Shown here piece by piece: positions 18,897 to 28,171 of a DNA stretch of 64,000 nucleotides (positions are counted from its first letter, which is position 1; every line of letters begins with the position of its first letter). The stretch comes from Hyphomicrobiales bacterium (GTDB lineage: Bacteria > Pseudomonadota > Alphaproteobacteria > Rhizobiales > MH13). A program made the translations under genes and the position numbers. The notes under the pieces are model-generated. The model did no database searches and was not told where the DNA came from. It worked only from the letters and a program-made list of their open reading frames with translations. The stretch covers positions 1,302,001-1,366,000 of the forward strand of contig JAEPOK010000001.1 in assembly GCA_017642935.1 (NCBI GenBank). The letters run 5' to 3'.

Positions 18897-19975
18897 GCGG
18901 CTGCCATTTCCTGTTCCATGTGCGCATCGACGACCGGGCGGAAGGCGTTGACCAAACCCTTGTCGAGCTTTTCAGGAATGGATTGCAGGTACGCGTAGGC
19001 ATCGTTGGGATGCATTGCGCCCTTGTAGGAGCGCTCGTCGATCAGTGCCGCGTACATATCGATGATGGTCAGGCAATGGACCATGTCGTTGATCTGATTG
19101 CCTTTCAGGCCGCGCGGATAGCCTGATCCATCCAGCAACTCATGGTGCGAGTAAGCCAGATCGATGATCACGGGATTTATGTTGTCGCCCGCCTCAAGGA
19201 TGCGTTTGCTCTCCTCTGGGTGCGTGCGCATGATTGCTTCCTCTTCAGGCGTCAGCGGCCCTTCCTTGTCGAGGATGGCAAGGGGAATGCGCATCTTGCC
19301 AATGTCATGAAGCAGTGCGCCCCGAGTAAACAGATGCATGTCCTTGTCTTTGACGCCCAGCATCCGCGCCCAGACGGAGGCAAATCCAGCAACCGCCATA
19401 CAATGGCGGGCGGTGGAAGAATGGTAGCTATCAACGGCGGTCAGCCAGCTACCAAGCCCATCCTTGTCGAGCGCGGTGCAGACATCTTTGGTGGCGGCGC
19501 TGAGTGCAACGACCGTGGTCGCGGAGTCGCCATTGTCAGCCGAAAAGGCGCTGAGAAACTTGCGAGCGGTGCTCTGCACGGTCGCGGCGGTTTCGTTGCG
19601 CTGTTGCTTGCGGATTTCGGGCAGTCGCGTGTCCATCCGTTCCACGGCATCAAGCATCACATCAGCGCGCACAGGCAGCGGAAGTAGCTTGTCTGCGAAC
19701 AGGCGTACGGAAGCGGAAAACTGGCGTGCGACGCTTTTGGGCATGCACAAAATGCGCGGCTTATTGGATAGTTCATGCTTTTCAAGCCATTCAAGCAGCG
19801 GCTTCATCCCGTATTCGGGAAAGTCGACAAATGACATGATGACGATGTCAGGCTTGGCCATAAACTCGGGAAGTGGGGCCAGCGGGACGTGCATGTCCAC
19901 CTGCGTTCTGCCATCGAAGGCATCAAGCGCCGTCGCCGACTTAACCGAGCCGTCCGTCAGGGCCAAAATCTTCAT
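18893..19975 (-). CDS. HD-GYP domain protein with receiver-like N-terminus
   Basis: Predicted cyclic-di-GMP phosphodiesterase of 360 residues. The HD-GYP domain has HDIGK at about 223-227 and the full HHELLDGSGYP signature at about 277-287, so catalysis looks possible. The N-terminal 115 residues alternate strand and helix like a response-regulator receiver domain, but the strand that should end in the phospho-accepting Asp reads DIVIMSF, without it. ATG 19975 is chosen over TTG 20017. Downstream of exoR-like gene in the same direction, 156 bp apart. Confidence 0.82.
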   Translation of the reverse strand: MKILALTDGSVKSATALDAFDGRTQVDMHVPLAPLPEFMAKPDIVIMSFVDFPEYGMKPLLEWLEKHELSNKPRILCMPKSVARQFSASVRLFADKLLPLPVRADVMLDAVERMDTRLPEIRKQQRNETAATVQSTARKFLSAFSADNGDSATTVVALSAATKDVCTALDKDGLGSWLTAVDSYHSSTARHCMAVAGFASVWARMLGVKDKDMHLFTRGALLHDIGKMRIPLAILDKEGPLTPEEEAIMRTHPEESKRILEAGDNINPVIIDLAYSHHELLDGSGYPRGLKGNQINDMVHCLTIIDMYAALIDERSYKGAMHPNDAYAYLQSIPEKLDKGLVNAFRPVVDAHMEQEMAAA

Positions 19976-20131
19976 ACGCAGGTCTATCCCAATCCTCGAA
20001 CGCACCGGCTCGCGCAAATGATAGGAATAGTTCGTCGGGGTAATGGAAGGGTTAACCCTCCGGTTAGGCTCACCTTTTTGGTGTAAGCAAACCCGGCCAC
20101 AACCAACTTTCCGTTGCGGAATTGGGCGGTT

Positions 20132-21046
20132 TTATTGGCTTGCGACCTCTTCGGCGCGGCGCGCATGAAGAACCGCCAGGCCATCTGGGCTTGTTAGCCA
20201 TTCTTCCGCCATCTGCAACGAGCGGGCACGCAGGTCTGTGTTGGCAAGGGCCAGATACCTTTCCTGGACATTGCGCACACGCTGTTCTTCATCGGGTGTC
20301 ACGGCAAATTCGCCAGCAATCAGCAGCCATTTTAGCCCGTCGGCCGGGCTGGCACGCATGCCATCGGCGCCGGCATAGAGCAGCTCGCCAAGACTCAATT
20401 GTGCATCGACATGACCTTTGAGCGCCGACAGTCGAAGCCAACGGCCAGCTTGGCGCACGTCCACATCGCCACCCTCGCCGTGCAGCAACATCATACCAAG
20501 ATGATACTGCGCATCCGGATCACCGAAATAGGACGCGGCATAAGAGAAGATCTGACGCGAGCGCGTGTGATCGGGCGATAACACGCCGCCAATGCCGCTG
20601 TTGTAATAGCCCGCAATCGCAACAAAGGCGTTGGCGACAAAACGTGCACGCGGCGTATCGGGACGATCCTCGGCATGCGCATTGGCGATCTGCGAAAAGT
20701 AGGTGAACGCGCGCGCATCGTCTTCGGCCACGCCATCGCCCTGCGCGTACATACGCGCCAGTTTCCAGCGCGCCACGGCATGACCGCCTTCGGCAGCCGC
20801 CTCAAGCGCCTGTAGGGCTGTTTGTACATCGCCTGAGTAATAGGCCGAGGTTCCAGCGGCAAAAGCGGCGCGCGGATCATCGATCCACGCGTCCGTCGGC
20901 GAGGTTTGTGCAAAGGCTGCCTCCGGCGCTAGGGCGCCAGCCAAGCCGACGCCCAACGCTAGGCCTGCGGCCAGCGCTGGAAGACGGAAGGATTGAACGT
21001 TTGCGCGATACGCTCGCAAACGCCGAAGGGCACTAGATATCTGCAT
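20132..21046 (-). CDS. Sel1-repeat periplasmic regulator, ExoR-like
   Basis: Secreted Sel1-repeat protein of 304 residues. A signal peptide ends near [10 protein letters not shown]; Sel1/TPR-like repeats follow ([20 protein letters not shown] with [46 protein letters not shown]). Order and spacing match rhizobial ExoR (about 268 residues), the periplasmic inhibitor of the ExoS-ChvI two-component system that controls exopolysaccharide, motility and acid response. The start overlaps the ilvD end by 14 bp and has AAAAGG upstream. No exoS/chvI genes lie in the window, so the function is inferred. Confidence 0.78.
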   Translation of the reverse strand: MQISSALRRLRAYRANVQSFRLPALAAGLALGVGLAGALAPEAAFAQTSPTDAWIDDPRAAFAAGTSAYYSGDVQTALQALEAAAEGGHAVARWKLARMYAQGDGVAEDDARAFTYFSQIANAHAEDRPDTPRARFVANAFVAIAGYYNSGIGGVLSPDHTRSRQIFSYAASYFGDPDAQYHLGMMLLHGEGGDVDVRQAGRWLRLSALKGHVDAQLSLGELLYAGADGMRASPADGLKWLLIAGEFAVTPDEEQRVRNVQERYLALANTDLRARSLQMAEEWLTSPDGLAVLHARRAEEVASQ

Positions 21047-22757
21047 AGGTTACCTTTTCAGCCTTACCGCCGGGGTGCGTGACAGCACCATCGCGTGCGG
21101 GGCCAACAGTCTGTGCGTACTTCCAAAGGACGCCGGAAGTGTGATGATTTTCGCGCGGTTTCCAGGCTTTTTTGCGCTCGGCCAGCTCCTCGTCGGAGAG
21201 ATCGACCGCAATCGTGCCTTCAACAGCATCGATGGAAATGACATCGCCATTGCGCAACAGACCGATCGGGCCGCCAACTGCGGCTTCGGGTCCAACATGG
21301 CCGATGCAGAAGCCTCGGGTCGCACCGGAGAAGCGTCCATCGGTGATCAGCGCGACCTTGTCGCCCATGCCCTGACCATAAAGGGCCGCTGTTGTGGACA
21401 GCATTTCGCGCATTCCCGGTCCCCCCTTTGGTCCTTCATAGCGGATAACCAAAACCTCGCCTTCTTCAAAGGCGCCGGTGCGGACCGCTTCAAAACACTC
21501 TTCTTCTGAATCGAAGCATCGCGCAGGACCGGTAAATTTCAGGTTGCTCATTCCTGCAACTTTTACGATTGCACCTTCTGGCGCGAGATTTCCCGCAAGG
21601 CCCACGACACCACCGGTTGGCGTGATCGGGTTGTCAGCGGGAAACACGACATCCTGTTCGGCGTTCCATTCCACGCTTTCCATATTCTCGGCCATGGTGC
21701 GGCCGGTAACGGTCATGCAGTCGCCGTGCAGGAAGCCGTGTTCGAGCAGTGTCTTCATCAAGAGCGGGATGCCGCCGGCCTCGAACATGTCCTTAGCGAC
21801 ATATTTCCCGCCCGGCTTGAGATCGGCGATATAGGGCGTCTTCTTGAAGATTTCCGCGACATCGAAGAGGTCGAAGTCGATACCGATCTCGTTGGCGATG
21901 GCTGGCAGATGAAGCGCGGCATTGGTTGAGCCGCCCGATGCGGCGACCACGGTGGCCGCATTTTCCAGCGCTTTGCGGGTGACGATATCGCGCGGGCGAA
22001 TGTTGCGAGCCAGAAGCTCCATCACTTTTTCGCCGGCCGCAGCACAGAACCGATCTCGAATTTCATAGGGCGCAGGCGCGCCACACGAGTAAGGCAGTGC
22101 CAGACCGATCGCCTCAGCGACCGTCGCCATCGTGTTGGCGGTGAACTGCGCGCCACAGGATCCGGCCGATGGGCAGGCCACCTGTTCCAGTTCTTCCAAA
22201 TCTTCATCCGACATCTTGCCGACGGAATGCATGCCGACCGCCTCAAACACGTCTTGAACCGTAACCTGACGGCCCTTGAAGGTGCCCGGAAGAATGGAAC
22301 CGCCATAGAGGAAGACCGACGGCACATTGAGGCGAACCATAGCCATCATCATGCCCGGCAGGGACTTGTCGCAACCGGCGAGACCAACCAGCGCGTCGTA
22401 ACAATGGCCGCGCATCGTCAGTTCAACGGAGTCGGTGATGACATCGCGCGAAACCAGCGAGGACTTCATGCCCTCATGGCCCATCGCAATGCCATCGGTC
22501 ACGGTGATGGTGCAGAACTCACGCGGCGTGCCATTGGCCGTGGCCACACCTTTTTTCACAGCCTGGGCCTGGCGCATCAGTGCGATGTTGCAGGGGGCGG
22601 CTTCGTTCCAGCAGGACGCCACGCCAACGAGCGGCTGGCCAATCTGGTCCTGCGACAAACCCATCGCGTAAAGATAGGAGCGGTGCGGCGCGCGCTGTGG
22701 CCCGGAAGTCACATAGCGGCTCGGCAACTTGGATTTGTCGAAGACTTTGGCGTCCAT
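21033..22757 (-). CDS. ilvD: Dihydroxy-acid dehydratase
   Basis: Fe-S dehydratase of 574 residues in valine, isoleucine, leucine and pantothenate synthesis. Cluster-ligand cysteines are in [26 protein letters not shown] and [24 protein letters not shown]-like [22 protein letters not shown] is near the C-terminus. ATG 22757 matches the family start ([19 protein letters not shown]); upstream in-frame codons run into non-coding sequence. Followed by the exoR-like gene with a 14 bp overlap. Confidence 0.96.
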   Translation of the reverse strand: MDAKVFDKSKLPSRYVTSGPQRAPHRSYLYAMGLSQDQIGQPLVGVASCWNEAAPCNIALMRQAQAVKKGVATANGTPREFCTITVTDGIAMGHEGMKSSLVSRDVITDSVELTMRGHCYDALVGLAGCDKSLPGMMMAMVRLNVPSVFLYGGSILPGTFKGRQVTVQDVFEAVGMHSVGKMSDEDLEELEQVACPSAGSCGAQFTANTMATVAEAIGLALPYSCGAPAPYEIRDRFCAAAGEKVMELLARNIRPRDIVTRKALENAATVVAASGGSTNAALHLPAIANEIGIDFDLFDVAEIFKKTPYIADLKPGGKYVAKDMFEAGGIPLLMKTLLEHGFLHGDCMTVTGRTMAENMESVEWNAEQDVVFPADNPITPTGGVVGLAGNLAPEGAIVKVAGMSNLKFTGPARCFDSEEECFEAVRTGAFEEGEVLVIRYEGPKGGPGMREMLSTTAALYGQGMGDKVALITDGRFSGATRGFCIGHVGPEAAVGGPIGLLRNGDVISIDAVEGTIAVDLSDEELAERKKAWKPRENHHTSGVLWKYAQTVGPARDGAVTHPGGKAEKVTYADI

Positions 22758-23107
22758 AAATTCTTTCCCTACGAGCGACAGTTTCTGTTTATGCGGCAAA
22801 TCCCTGTGGCCCGGGACATTGCCATCCGCGCTCGTTGTGCAGTGGCTGTCCGCGCGAAGTTGGGCCAAAAGGGGGCAAGCGCGCCTCCCCTCTTCTTAGG
22901 GCAGAGCAATTGTCAGTGCTGTTGCGTTTCAGCCACATTGGCGGCTTTGCCACCACGCCGCCAGCCGATTGACCCTGTACGCATTACTTATGGTTACCGC
23001 CGGGCCATTGATGACTGGACTTGAGAAGGATCATGGCGCTGCGCGCGAACTTGTGCAGTGCTGCAACCTTTCAGTGCATCAAGCAGCCGGACAGAATGGG
23101 ACACAGG
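22758..23107. other. Intergenic region between divergent ilvD and ppk2
   Basis: 350 bp with no convincing gene. It should hold the promoters of ilvD (leftward) and ppk2 (rightward). Short in-frame codons precede ppk2 from 23021, including an ATG at 23033 with AAGGA only two bases away, so part of this stretch could be translated. I found no attenuator-like leader peptide rich in Val/Leu/Ile and no clear hairpin. Confidence 0.6.
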
Positions 23108-24067
23108 ATGAACCAAACACGACGCGAGGATACCGAGTTGGGTCAACCCAATGGCGCCGATCGCACGGCCATCTCGGACATGGAAACGGTGGTGTCGGAG
23201 TCAACGCCTCCCGACCGCAATGATCCTGAGAGCATCCGTCGCTTATTTGAGACCGGCGAGTATCCCTATAAGCACAAAATGCGCCGCAACACCTATGAGG
23301 CCAACAAGGCGGAGCTTCAGGTTGAATTGCTCAAGGTCCAGCGCTGGGTGGAAGAAACCGGCGAGCGCATCGTTCTGTTGTTCGAAGGCCGCGATGCCGC
23401 CGGTAAGGGCGGAACGATCAAACGCTACATGGAGCATATGAATCCCCGGACGGCGCGCGTTGTGGCGCTTTCCAAACCGACCGAGCGCGAGCGCACGCAG
23501 TGGTATTATCAGCGCTATATTGAGCACCTGCCTGCAGCTGGCGAGATCGTGATGTTCGACCGCTCCTGGTACAACAGGGCCGGCGTTGAACGCGTGATGG
23601 GCTTTTGCTCGCCGTCGGAATATCTGGAGTTCATGCGCCAGACGCCGCAGTTTGAGCAGATGCTCACGCGCTCTGGCATTCGCCTGTTCAAATACTGGTT
23701 TTCGGTGAGCCAGGAGGAGCAGCTGCGCCGTTTCAAATCGCGTGAACACGACCCGCTCAAGCAATGGAAACTGTCACCGATTGACAAGGCATCGCTGGAT
23801 AAGTGGGACGATTACACCGAAGCCAAAGAGGCCATGTTCTTCTACACCGACACCGCCGACGCGCCCTGGACCGTCGTAAAATCAAACGATAAAAAGCGCG
23901 CGCGGCTTAACTGTATGCGGCATTTCCTGGCCTCTCTGCCTTATCCGGACAAGAGCAAGGATGTGGCACGCGGGCCTGACCCACTGATTGTGGGGCACTC
24001 AGCTCATGTCATCCGGCGAGATGATCATATTCTCGGCAAAGCTCTGCACCCGGACGGTGTGGCGTAG
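23108..24067 (+). CDS. ppk2: Polyphosphate kinase 2
   Basis: PPK2-family kinase, about 319 residues, using polyphosphate to phosphorylate nucleoside diphosphates (class I) or the reverse. Walker A-like FEGRDAAGKGGTIKRYMEHMN, then MFDRSWYNRAGVERVMGF (Walker B/lid) and FSVSQEEQLRRFKSRE are diagnostic. Start uncertain: ATG 23108 is chosen because upstream codons (from 23033) encode an unconserved Cys-containing stretch; 23096 is also possible. Convergent with valS across a hairpin at 24082. Confidence 0.9.
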   Translation: MNQTRREDTELGQPNGADRTAISDMETVVSESTPPDRNDPESIRRLFETGEYPYKHKMRRNTYEANKAELQVELLKVQRWVEETGERIVLLFEGRDAAGKGGTIKRYMEHMNPRTARVVALSKPTERERTQWYYQRYIEHLPAAGEIVMFDRSWYNRAGVERVMGFCSPSEYLEFMRQTPQFEQMLTRSGIRLFKYWFSVSQEEQLRRFKSREHDPLKQWKLSPIDKASLDKWDDYTEAKEAMFFYTDTADAPWTVVKSNDKKRARLNCMRHFLASLPYPDKSKDVARGPDPLIVGHSAHVIRRDDHILGKALHPDGVA

Positions 24068-24081
24068 TACTGGCAGATGAA

Positions 24082-24115
24082 GTCATCCCGGATCGGTCTT
24101 ACCGTCCGGGATGAC
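24082..24115. terminator. Inverted repeat between convergent ppk2 and valS
   Basis: A perfect 11 bp inverted repeat, GTCATCCCGGA with TCCGGGATGAC, with a 12-base loop, lies 15 bp after the ppk2 stop and 18 bp before the valS stop. There is no T-run, so it may act as a bidirectional or processing hairpin rather than a classic intrinsic terminator. Confidence 0.65.
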
Positions 24116-24133
24116 CGGTGACCGGTAAGGTCT

Positions 24134-27019
24134 CTAGGCTGGCAAGCGGCCAAACGCCTCGGCGACCTTCATCTTGTCAGCCTCGTAACCGGCGCGCTTT
24201 TCACGCTCGCCCGCAACAACTTCTTCCGGCGCACGGGCTGTGAATTTTTCATTGCCGAGTTTTTTGTCGATCCGGGCAATCTCGCCATCAAGCCGCTCGA
24301 TCTCTTTGGCAAGACGAGCCCTTTCAGCCGCCAAATCGACCACATCGCCAACGAGCAAACACAAGGTCGCCTCACCTACCACCTGCTGGATCGAACCTTC
24401 CGGCGCAGCGTCGGCGAGCGTGATCGCTTCGAAGCGCCCCACGCGTTCCAGAACGCCTTTTTGGCCGGCAAGGCGTGATTGGGTGGCCTCGTTCGCTCCG
24501 ACCAGGGCAGCCGAAAGCTTTGCCCCTGGCGCAATGTTCATTTCCGAGCGCACGGACCGAGTCTTCGAAATGAGGTCGATCACCCAGTTGAGGTCGGCCG
24601 CGGCCTCCTCGTTCTCATAGGAAAGCGTTGGCCAAGGCGACAGCGCAAGAACGTTCTCGCGCCCATGAGCGCCTTCGGTTTCGGACCAAAGCTCTTCAGT
24701 GATGAATGGCATGAAGGGATGCAGCAGAGCGAGAATTGTGTCGATGACATAGGCCATAGTGGCCCGTGCCTCGTCTTTTGCAGGGCCGTCGTCGCCATTA
24801 AGTGTTGGCTTCAACAACTCCAGATACCAGTCGCAGAACAGGTTCCAGGTGAACTTGTAGGCTGCACCTGCGGCATCGTTAAAACGGTAACCCTCCAGGG
24901 CGTCGTCGATCTCGGCGATCGCGCGGCTTGCTTCCGTCAGCACCCACTGGTTCACCGGTTCCTTGACCGCCGATGGATCGAAGTCGGCCTGGTGCTCGGC
25001 GCCGTTCAACTGCGCAAAACGCACCGCGTTCCAAAGCTTGGTCGCAAAGTTGCGATAACCACCAATACGTTGGGTGGAGAGCCTGATGTCACGGCCCTGC
25101 GCCGCCATGGCCGCCAAGGTGAAGCGCACAGCGTCGGCGCCAAACTCATCTATCAGCACCAGCGGGTCGAGCACATTGCCCTTCGATTTCGACATCTTGG
25201 CCCCGTGCTCGTCGCGCACAAGGGCGTGGATGTAGATGGTGTGGAACGGCTCGACCGGCTGCCCATGCTCATCCTTCATGAAGTGCAGGCCCATCATCAT
25301 CATTCGGGCAACCCAAAAGAAGATGATGTCGAAACCCGTCACCAGGACATCGGTCTGGTAATAGCGCTTCAGCTCCGGCGTGTCTTCTGGCCAGCCAAGG
25401 GTGGAGAATGGCCAGAGCGCGGAGGAAAACCAGGTGTCAAGCACGTCGGGATCACGTGTCAGGATCTCACCAGGCTTGAAATCATTCATTTTTTCCTCAA
25501 CCCAGGCCTTCCATGGCCCTTCGTGAGCGAGGTAGTGCTGGACCGCCATGTCGAGTGCGACCTCTTCGTCCTCGGCCACGAAGATATGGTCGTCCGGCCC
25601 ATACCAGGCCGGGATTTGATGACCCCACCATAGCTGGCGCGAGATGCACCATGGCTCGATATTCTCCATCCACTCGAAGTAGGTCTTTTCCCAGTTCTTC
25701 GGGACGAAGTTGGTGCGCCCCTCTTTCACTGAGGCCAGCGCCGGTTCAGCAAGGGTTTTGGCGTCCACATACCATTGGTCGGTCAGCATCGGTTCGATGA
25801 CCACCTTCGAGCGATCACCAAATGGCTGCATGATCCGCTTGTCTTCGACCTCGATCATCAAGCGTTCGGCGTCGATGTCGGCAATGACCTTTTTGCGCGC
25901 GTCGAAGCGGTCCAAGCCGCGATACTCATCGGGCACCAAATTGATGAGATCGACCTCGTTCTTGTCCGGCTCACCCCCGGCTTCCAGAATTGCTTTGGCC
26001 TTGGCAGCCTCGCGGGCATAGGGCTCGCCATCAGCGCGCATCTCTCCCTTGGAATCCATCAGGCGGTAGAGCGGTATCTGATTGCGCCTCGCTACCTGAT
26101 AGTCGTTGAAGTCGTGTGCGCCCGTGATCTTCACCGCACCGGAACCAAAGTCAGGGTCCGGATACTCATCGGTGATGATCGGGATCAAGCGGCGATGCTC
26201 TTTGGGACCCACCGGGATCTCACATAGCTTGCCAAGGATCGGCGCATAGCGCTCGTCAGACGGATGAACAGCCACTGCGCCGTCGCCAAGCATGGTTTCT
26301 GGCCGCGTGGTAGCGATGGAAATATAGTCGCGCGTCTCGCGCAGCGTGACATTCCCATCCTCATCTTTCTCGACATAGTCATAGGTCTCGCCGCCGGCCA
26401 GCGGGTACTTGAAGTGCCACATATGACCGTCGACCTCGATGTTTTCCACTTCAAGGTCGGAGATTGCCGTCTCGAACTGCGGGTCCCAGTTGACCAGGCG
26501 CTTGTCTTTGTAAATCAGCCCTTCGCGATGCAACTGAACAAAGACCTTCAGCACCGCCTTGGAGAGGCCCTCATCCATCGTGAAGCGCTCACGCGACCAG
26601 TCACAGGATGCGCCAAGGCGTTTGAGCTGATTGATGATCGTGCCACCGGACTCGTTCTTCCAGGACCAAACGTGGTTCAGGAACTCCTCGCGCGTCAGAT
26701 CGCGGCGCTGAATTTGTCGCAGCGCGAGATCACGCTCCACCACCATCTGTGTGGCAATGCCGGCATGATCCGTGCCCGGCTGCCAAAGCACATCATGGCC
26801 CTGCATGCGTTTTTGACGCACCAGAATGTCCTGCAGCGTGTTGTTGAGCGCGTGGCCCATGTGTAGCGAGCCGGTGACGTTGGGCGGCGGAATGACGATG
26901 GTGAAACTGTCAGCGCCCTCTTTGCTGCCGGCACCGGCAGCGAACGCTTTTGCCTCATCCCAAGTGTTGGCGATGCGCTGCTCGATATCGGCAGGCGCAA
27001 AGGTTTTTTCCATCGTCAT
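24134..27019 (-). CDS. valS: Valyl-tRNA synthetase
   Basis: Class I synthetase of 961 residues with editing domain. Catalytic motifs: PPNVTGSLHMGHALNN (HIGH variant HMGH) and KMSKSKGNVLDP. Editing CP1 domain around TTRPETMLGDGAVAVHPSD; C-terminal coiled coil (RARLAKEIERLDGEIARIDKKL) typical of ValS. ATG 27019 or 27013 (MTMEKTF) is the likely start; the longer frame to 27151 is unconserved. Sits downstream of popZ in the same direction. Confidence 0.96.
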   Translation of the reverse strand: MTMEKTFAPADIEQRIANTWDEAKAFAAGAGSKEGADSFTIVIPPPNVTGSLHMGHALNNTLQDILVRQKRMQGHDVLWQPGTDHAGIATQMVVERDLALRQIQRRDLTREEFLNHVWSWKNESGGTIINQLKRLGASCDWSRERFTMDEGLSKAVLKVFVQLHREGLIYKDKRLVNWDPQFETAISDLEVENIEVDGHMWHFKYPLAGGETYDYVEKDEDGNVTLRETRDYISIATTRPETMLGDGAVAVHPSDERYAPILGKLCEIPVGPKEHRRLIPIITDEYPDPDFGSGAVKITGAHDFNDYQVARRNQIPLYRLMDSKGEMRADGEPYAREAAKAKAILEAGGEPDKNEVDLINLVPDEYRGLDRFDARKKVIADIDAERLMIEVEDKRIMQPFGDRSKVVIEPMLTDQWYVDAKTLAEPALASVKEGRTNFVPKNWEKTYFEWMENIEPWCISRQLWWGHQIPAWYGPDDHIFVAEDEEVALDMAVQHYLAHEGPWKAWVEEKMNDFKPGEILTRDPDVLDTWFSSALWPFSTLGWPEDTPELKRYYQTDVLVTGFDIIFFWVARMMMMGLHFMKDEHGQPVEPFHTIYIHALVRDEHGAKMSKSKGNVLDPLVLIDEFGADAVRFTLAAMAAQGRDIRLSTQRIGGYRNFATKLWNAVRFAQLNGAEHQADFDPSAVKEPVNQWVLTEASRAIAEIDDALEGYRFNDAAGAAYKFTWNLFCDWYLELLKPTLNGDDGPAKDEARATMAYVIDTILALLHPFMPFITEELWSETEGAHGRENVLALSPWPTLSYENEEAAADLNWVIDLISKTRSVRSEMNIAPGAKLSAALVGANEATQSRLAGQKGVLERVGRFEAITLADAAPEGSIQQVVGEATLCLLVGDVVDLAAERARLAKEIERLDGEIARIDKKLGNEKFTARAPEEVVAGEREKRAGYEADKMKVAEAFGRLPA

Positions 27020-27187
27020 AACGGTCACGTTTTTCAAAGGTATGGTGGGGCTCCATCGCTGCCATGGGCCGTGAGGTAACATTGGCCAACATGGAACGCG
27101 CGTTTTCTCGCGCCCGTTAAAGGCGTTCAGCAACGGTGCTGTCAACCACACGGTCTAGGGTGGGAACGGCCAGGCAGAGGGATTGAT

Positions 27188-27919
27188 TTAAGAGCGAGGT
27201 CCGCGGCGGGCGACTCGCTCGATCTCTTCGCGCACCATCTTTTCGACCATGGTTGGCAGATTCTCATCGAGCCAGCTTTTAAGCATCGGGCGCAGCATAT
27301 CCTGCACCAAATCCTCAAGTGTGCGTGCGTTACCGGAAAGCATGGTCGAAGCCAGATCGGCAAACGCTGCTGAAACCGCGCCATCGGTTTCCTTCGATAT
27401 CAGACGCGCCGATGCAGGAAGCGGCTCATGGACAACCGGTTCTGGCTCAGGTTCGGCTGCTACCGGTTCTGGCTCCGGCTCAGGTTCCGGCTCGGCAAAA
27501 TCGAGATCTTCCGGCGCGTCGAACAATTCATCGGCCATGTCATCGGCATCGGCCTGCAACGCGCCTAGGTCGAGGACATCGTCATCCTCGTCCAATTCTG
27601 GTTCTCGTTCGGGCTCAGGTTCCGGCTCTGCCTCAACGGCAGCAAATCCGTCGTCTTCATCCCCGGCTGGTTCTTCAGCGGGTTCGGGCTCGGCGGGCGC
27701 CGGATCGGCGAACAGGGCGTCGAGATCGGCTTCGGAGATGTCCTCGTCGGCAGCGCTCTCCAGCTCCGGCTCTTCGCTGGACGCCTCGGCTTCGGCGGAT
27801 TCGTCCGCAGGTGGTTCTTCGTCGGCCGGCTGCTCCGGCTCATCATCGGAAATGATTTGGCGAATGGACGCCAAAATCTCTTCCATCGAAGGTTCGGCAT
27901 TCGCGCTAGACTTGGACAT
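27188..27919 (-). CDS. popZ: Polar organising protein PopZ (DUF2497)
   Basis: Cell-pole scaffold of 243 residues. N-terminal helix MEEILASIRQIISDDEP binds client proteins; a long Pro/Glu/Asp-rich disordered linker (about residues 25-185) follows; the C-terminal oligomerisation helices read VQDMLRPMLKSWLDENLP and MVEKMVREEIERVARR. PopZ anchors ParB/parS and polar regulators in alphaproteobacteria. ATG 27919 has GGGAAG upstream. A CtrA-type box lies 185 bp upstream of the start. Confidence 0.92.
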   Translation of the reverse strand: MSKSSANAEPSMEEILASIRQIISDDEPEQPADEEPPADESAEAEASSEEPELESAADEDISEADLDALFADPAPAEPEPAEEPAGDEDDGFAAVEAEPEPEPEREPELDEDDDVLDLGALQADADDMADELFDAPEDLDFAEPEPEPEPEPVAAEPEPEPVVHEPLPASARLISKETDGAVSAAFADLASTMLSGNARTLEDLVQDMLRPMLKSWLDENLPTMVEKMVREEIERVARRGPRS

Positions 27920-28103
27920 TGCGCACCGCTTCCCGCTACCCAAGGTTCCCGGCTGTGCTCGCCGTCAAAGCTCTCATTCAATTGAGTTCCCGACGGCAGC
28001 GCCAGCTGCAAACCAACTTGATTCGAAGGCATTATGACACAGCGCGGCGTACAGCCATGCGAGTCAAACGCCAATCATACATGCATTTTCTGGGGGAAAG
28101 CGC

Positions 28104-28118
28104 TTAACGAACCCTTAA
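28104..28118. promoter_or_regulatory. Candidate CtrA-binding box upstream of popZ
   Basis: TTAA at 28104-28107 and TTAA at 28115-28118 are separated by exactly seven bases, the classic TTAA-N7-TTAA CtrA box; a further TTAACC half-site is at 28139. It lies 54 bp after the tolC stop and 185 bp upstream of the popZ start, in non-coding DNA. Confidence 0.6.
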
Positions 28119-28171
28119 CCATGACCGGAAACGGGCCGTTAACCGCCTATTGGCGGCAACGGAGGGCGCGA

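Noticed and set aside
23005-23033. Leftward TGATCC near the ppk2 start
   Set aside because: Eighteen bases on, the sequence is AATG without the GCG-TA junction, and it is about 250 bp from ilvD.
24479-25633. 384-codon plus-strand frame opposite valS, and similar long frames opposite tatABC (7008-8162), phaC (56055-57038) and the EAL gene (58170-59345)
   Set aside because: Each lies wholly antisense to a clearly conserved gene, has odd composition and no recognisable domain; these are GC-driven shadow frames.
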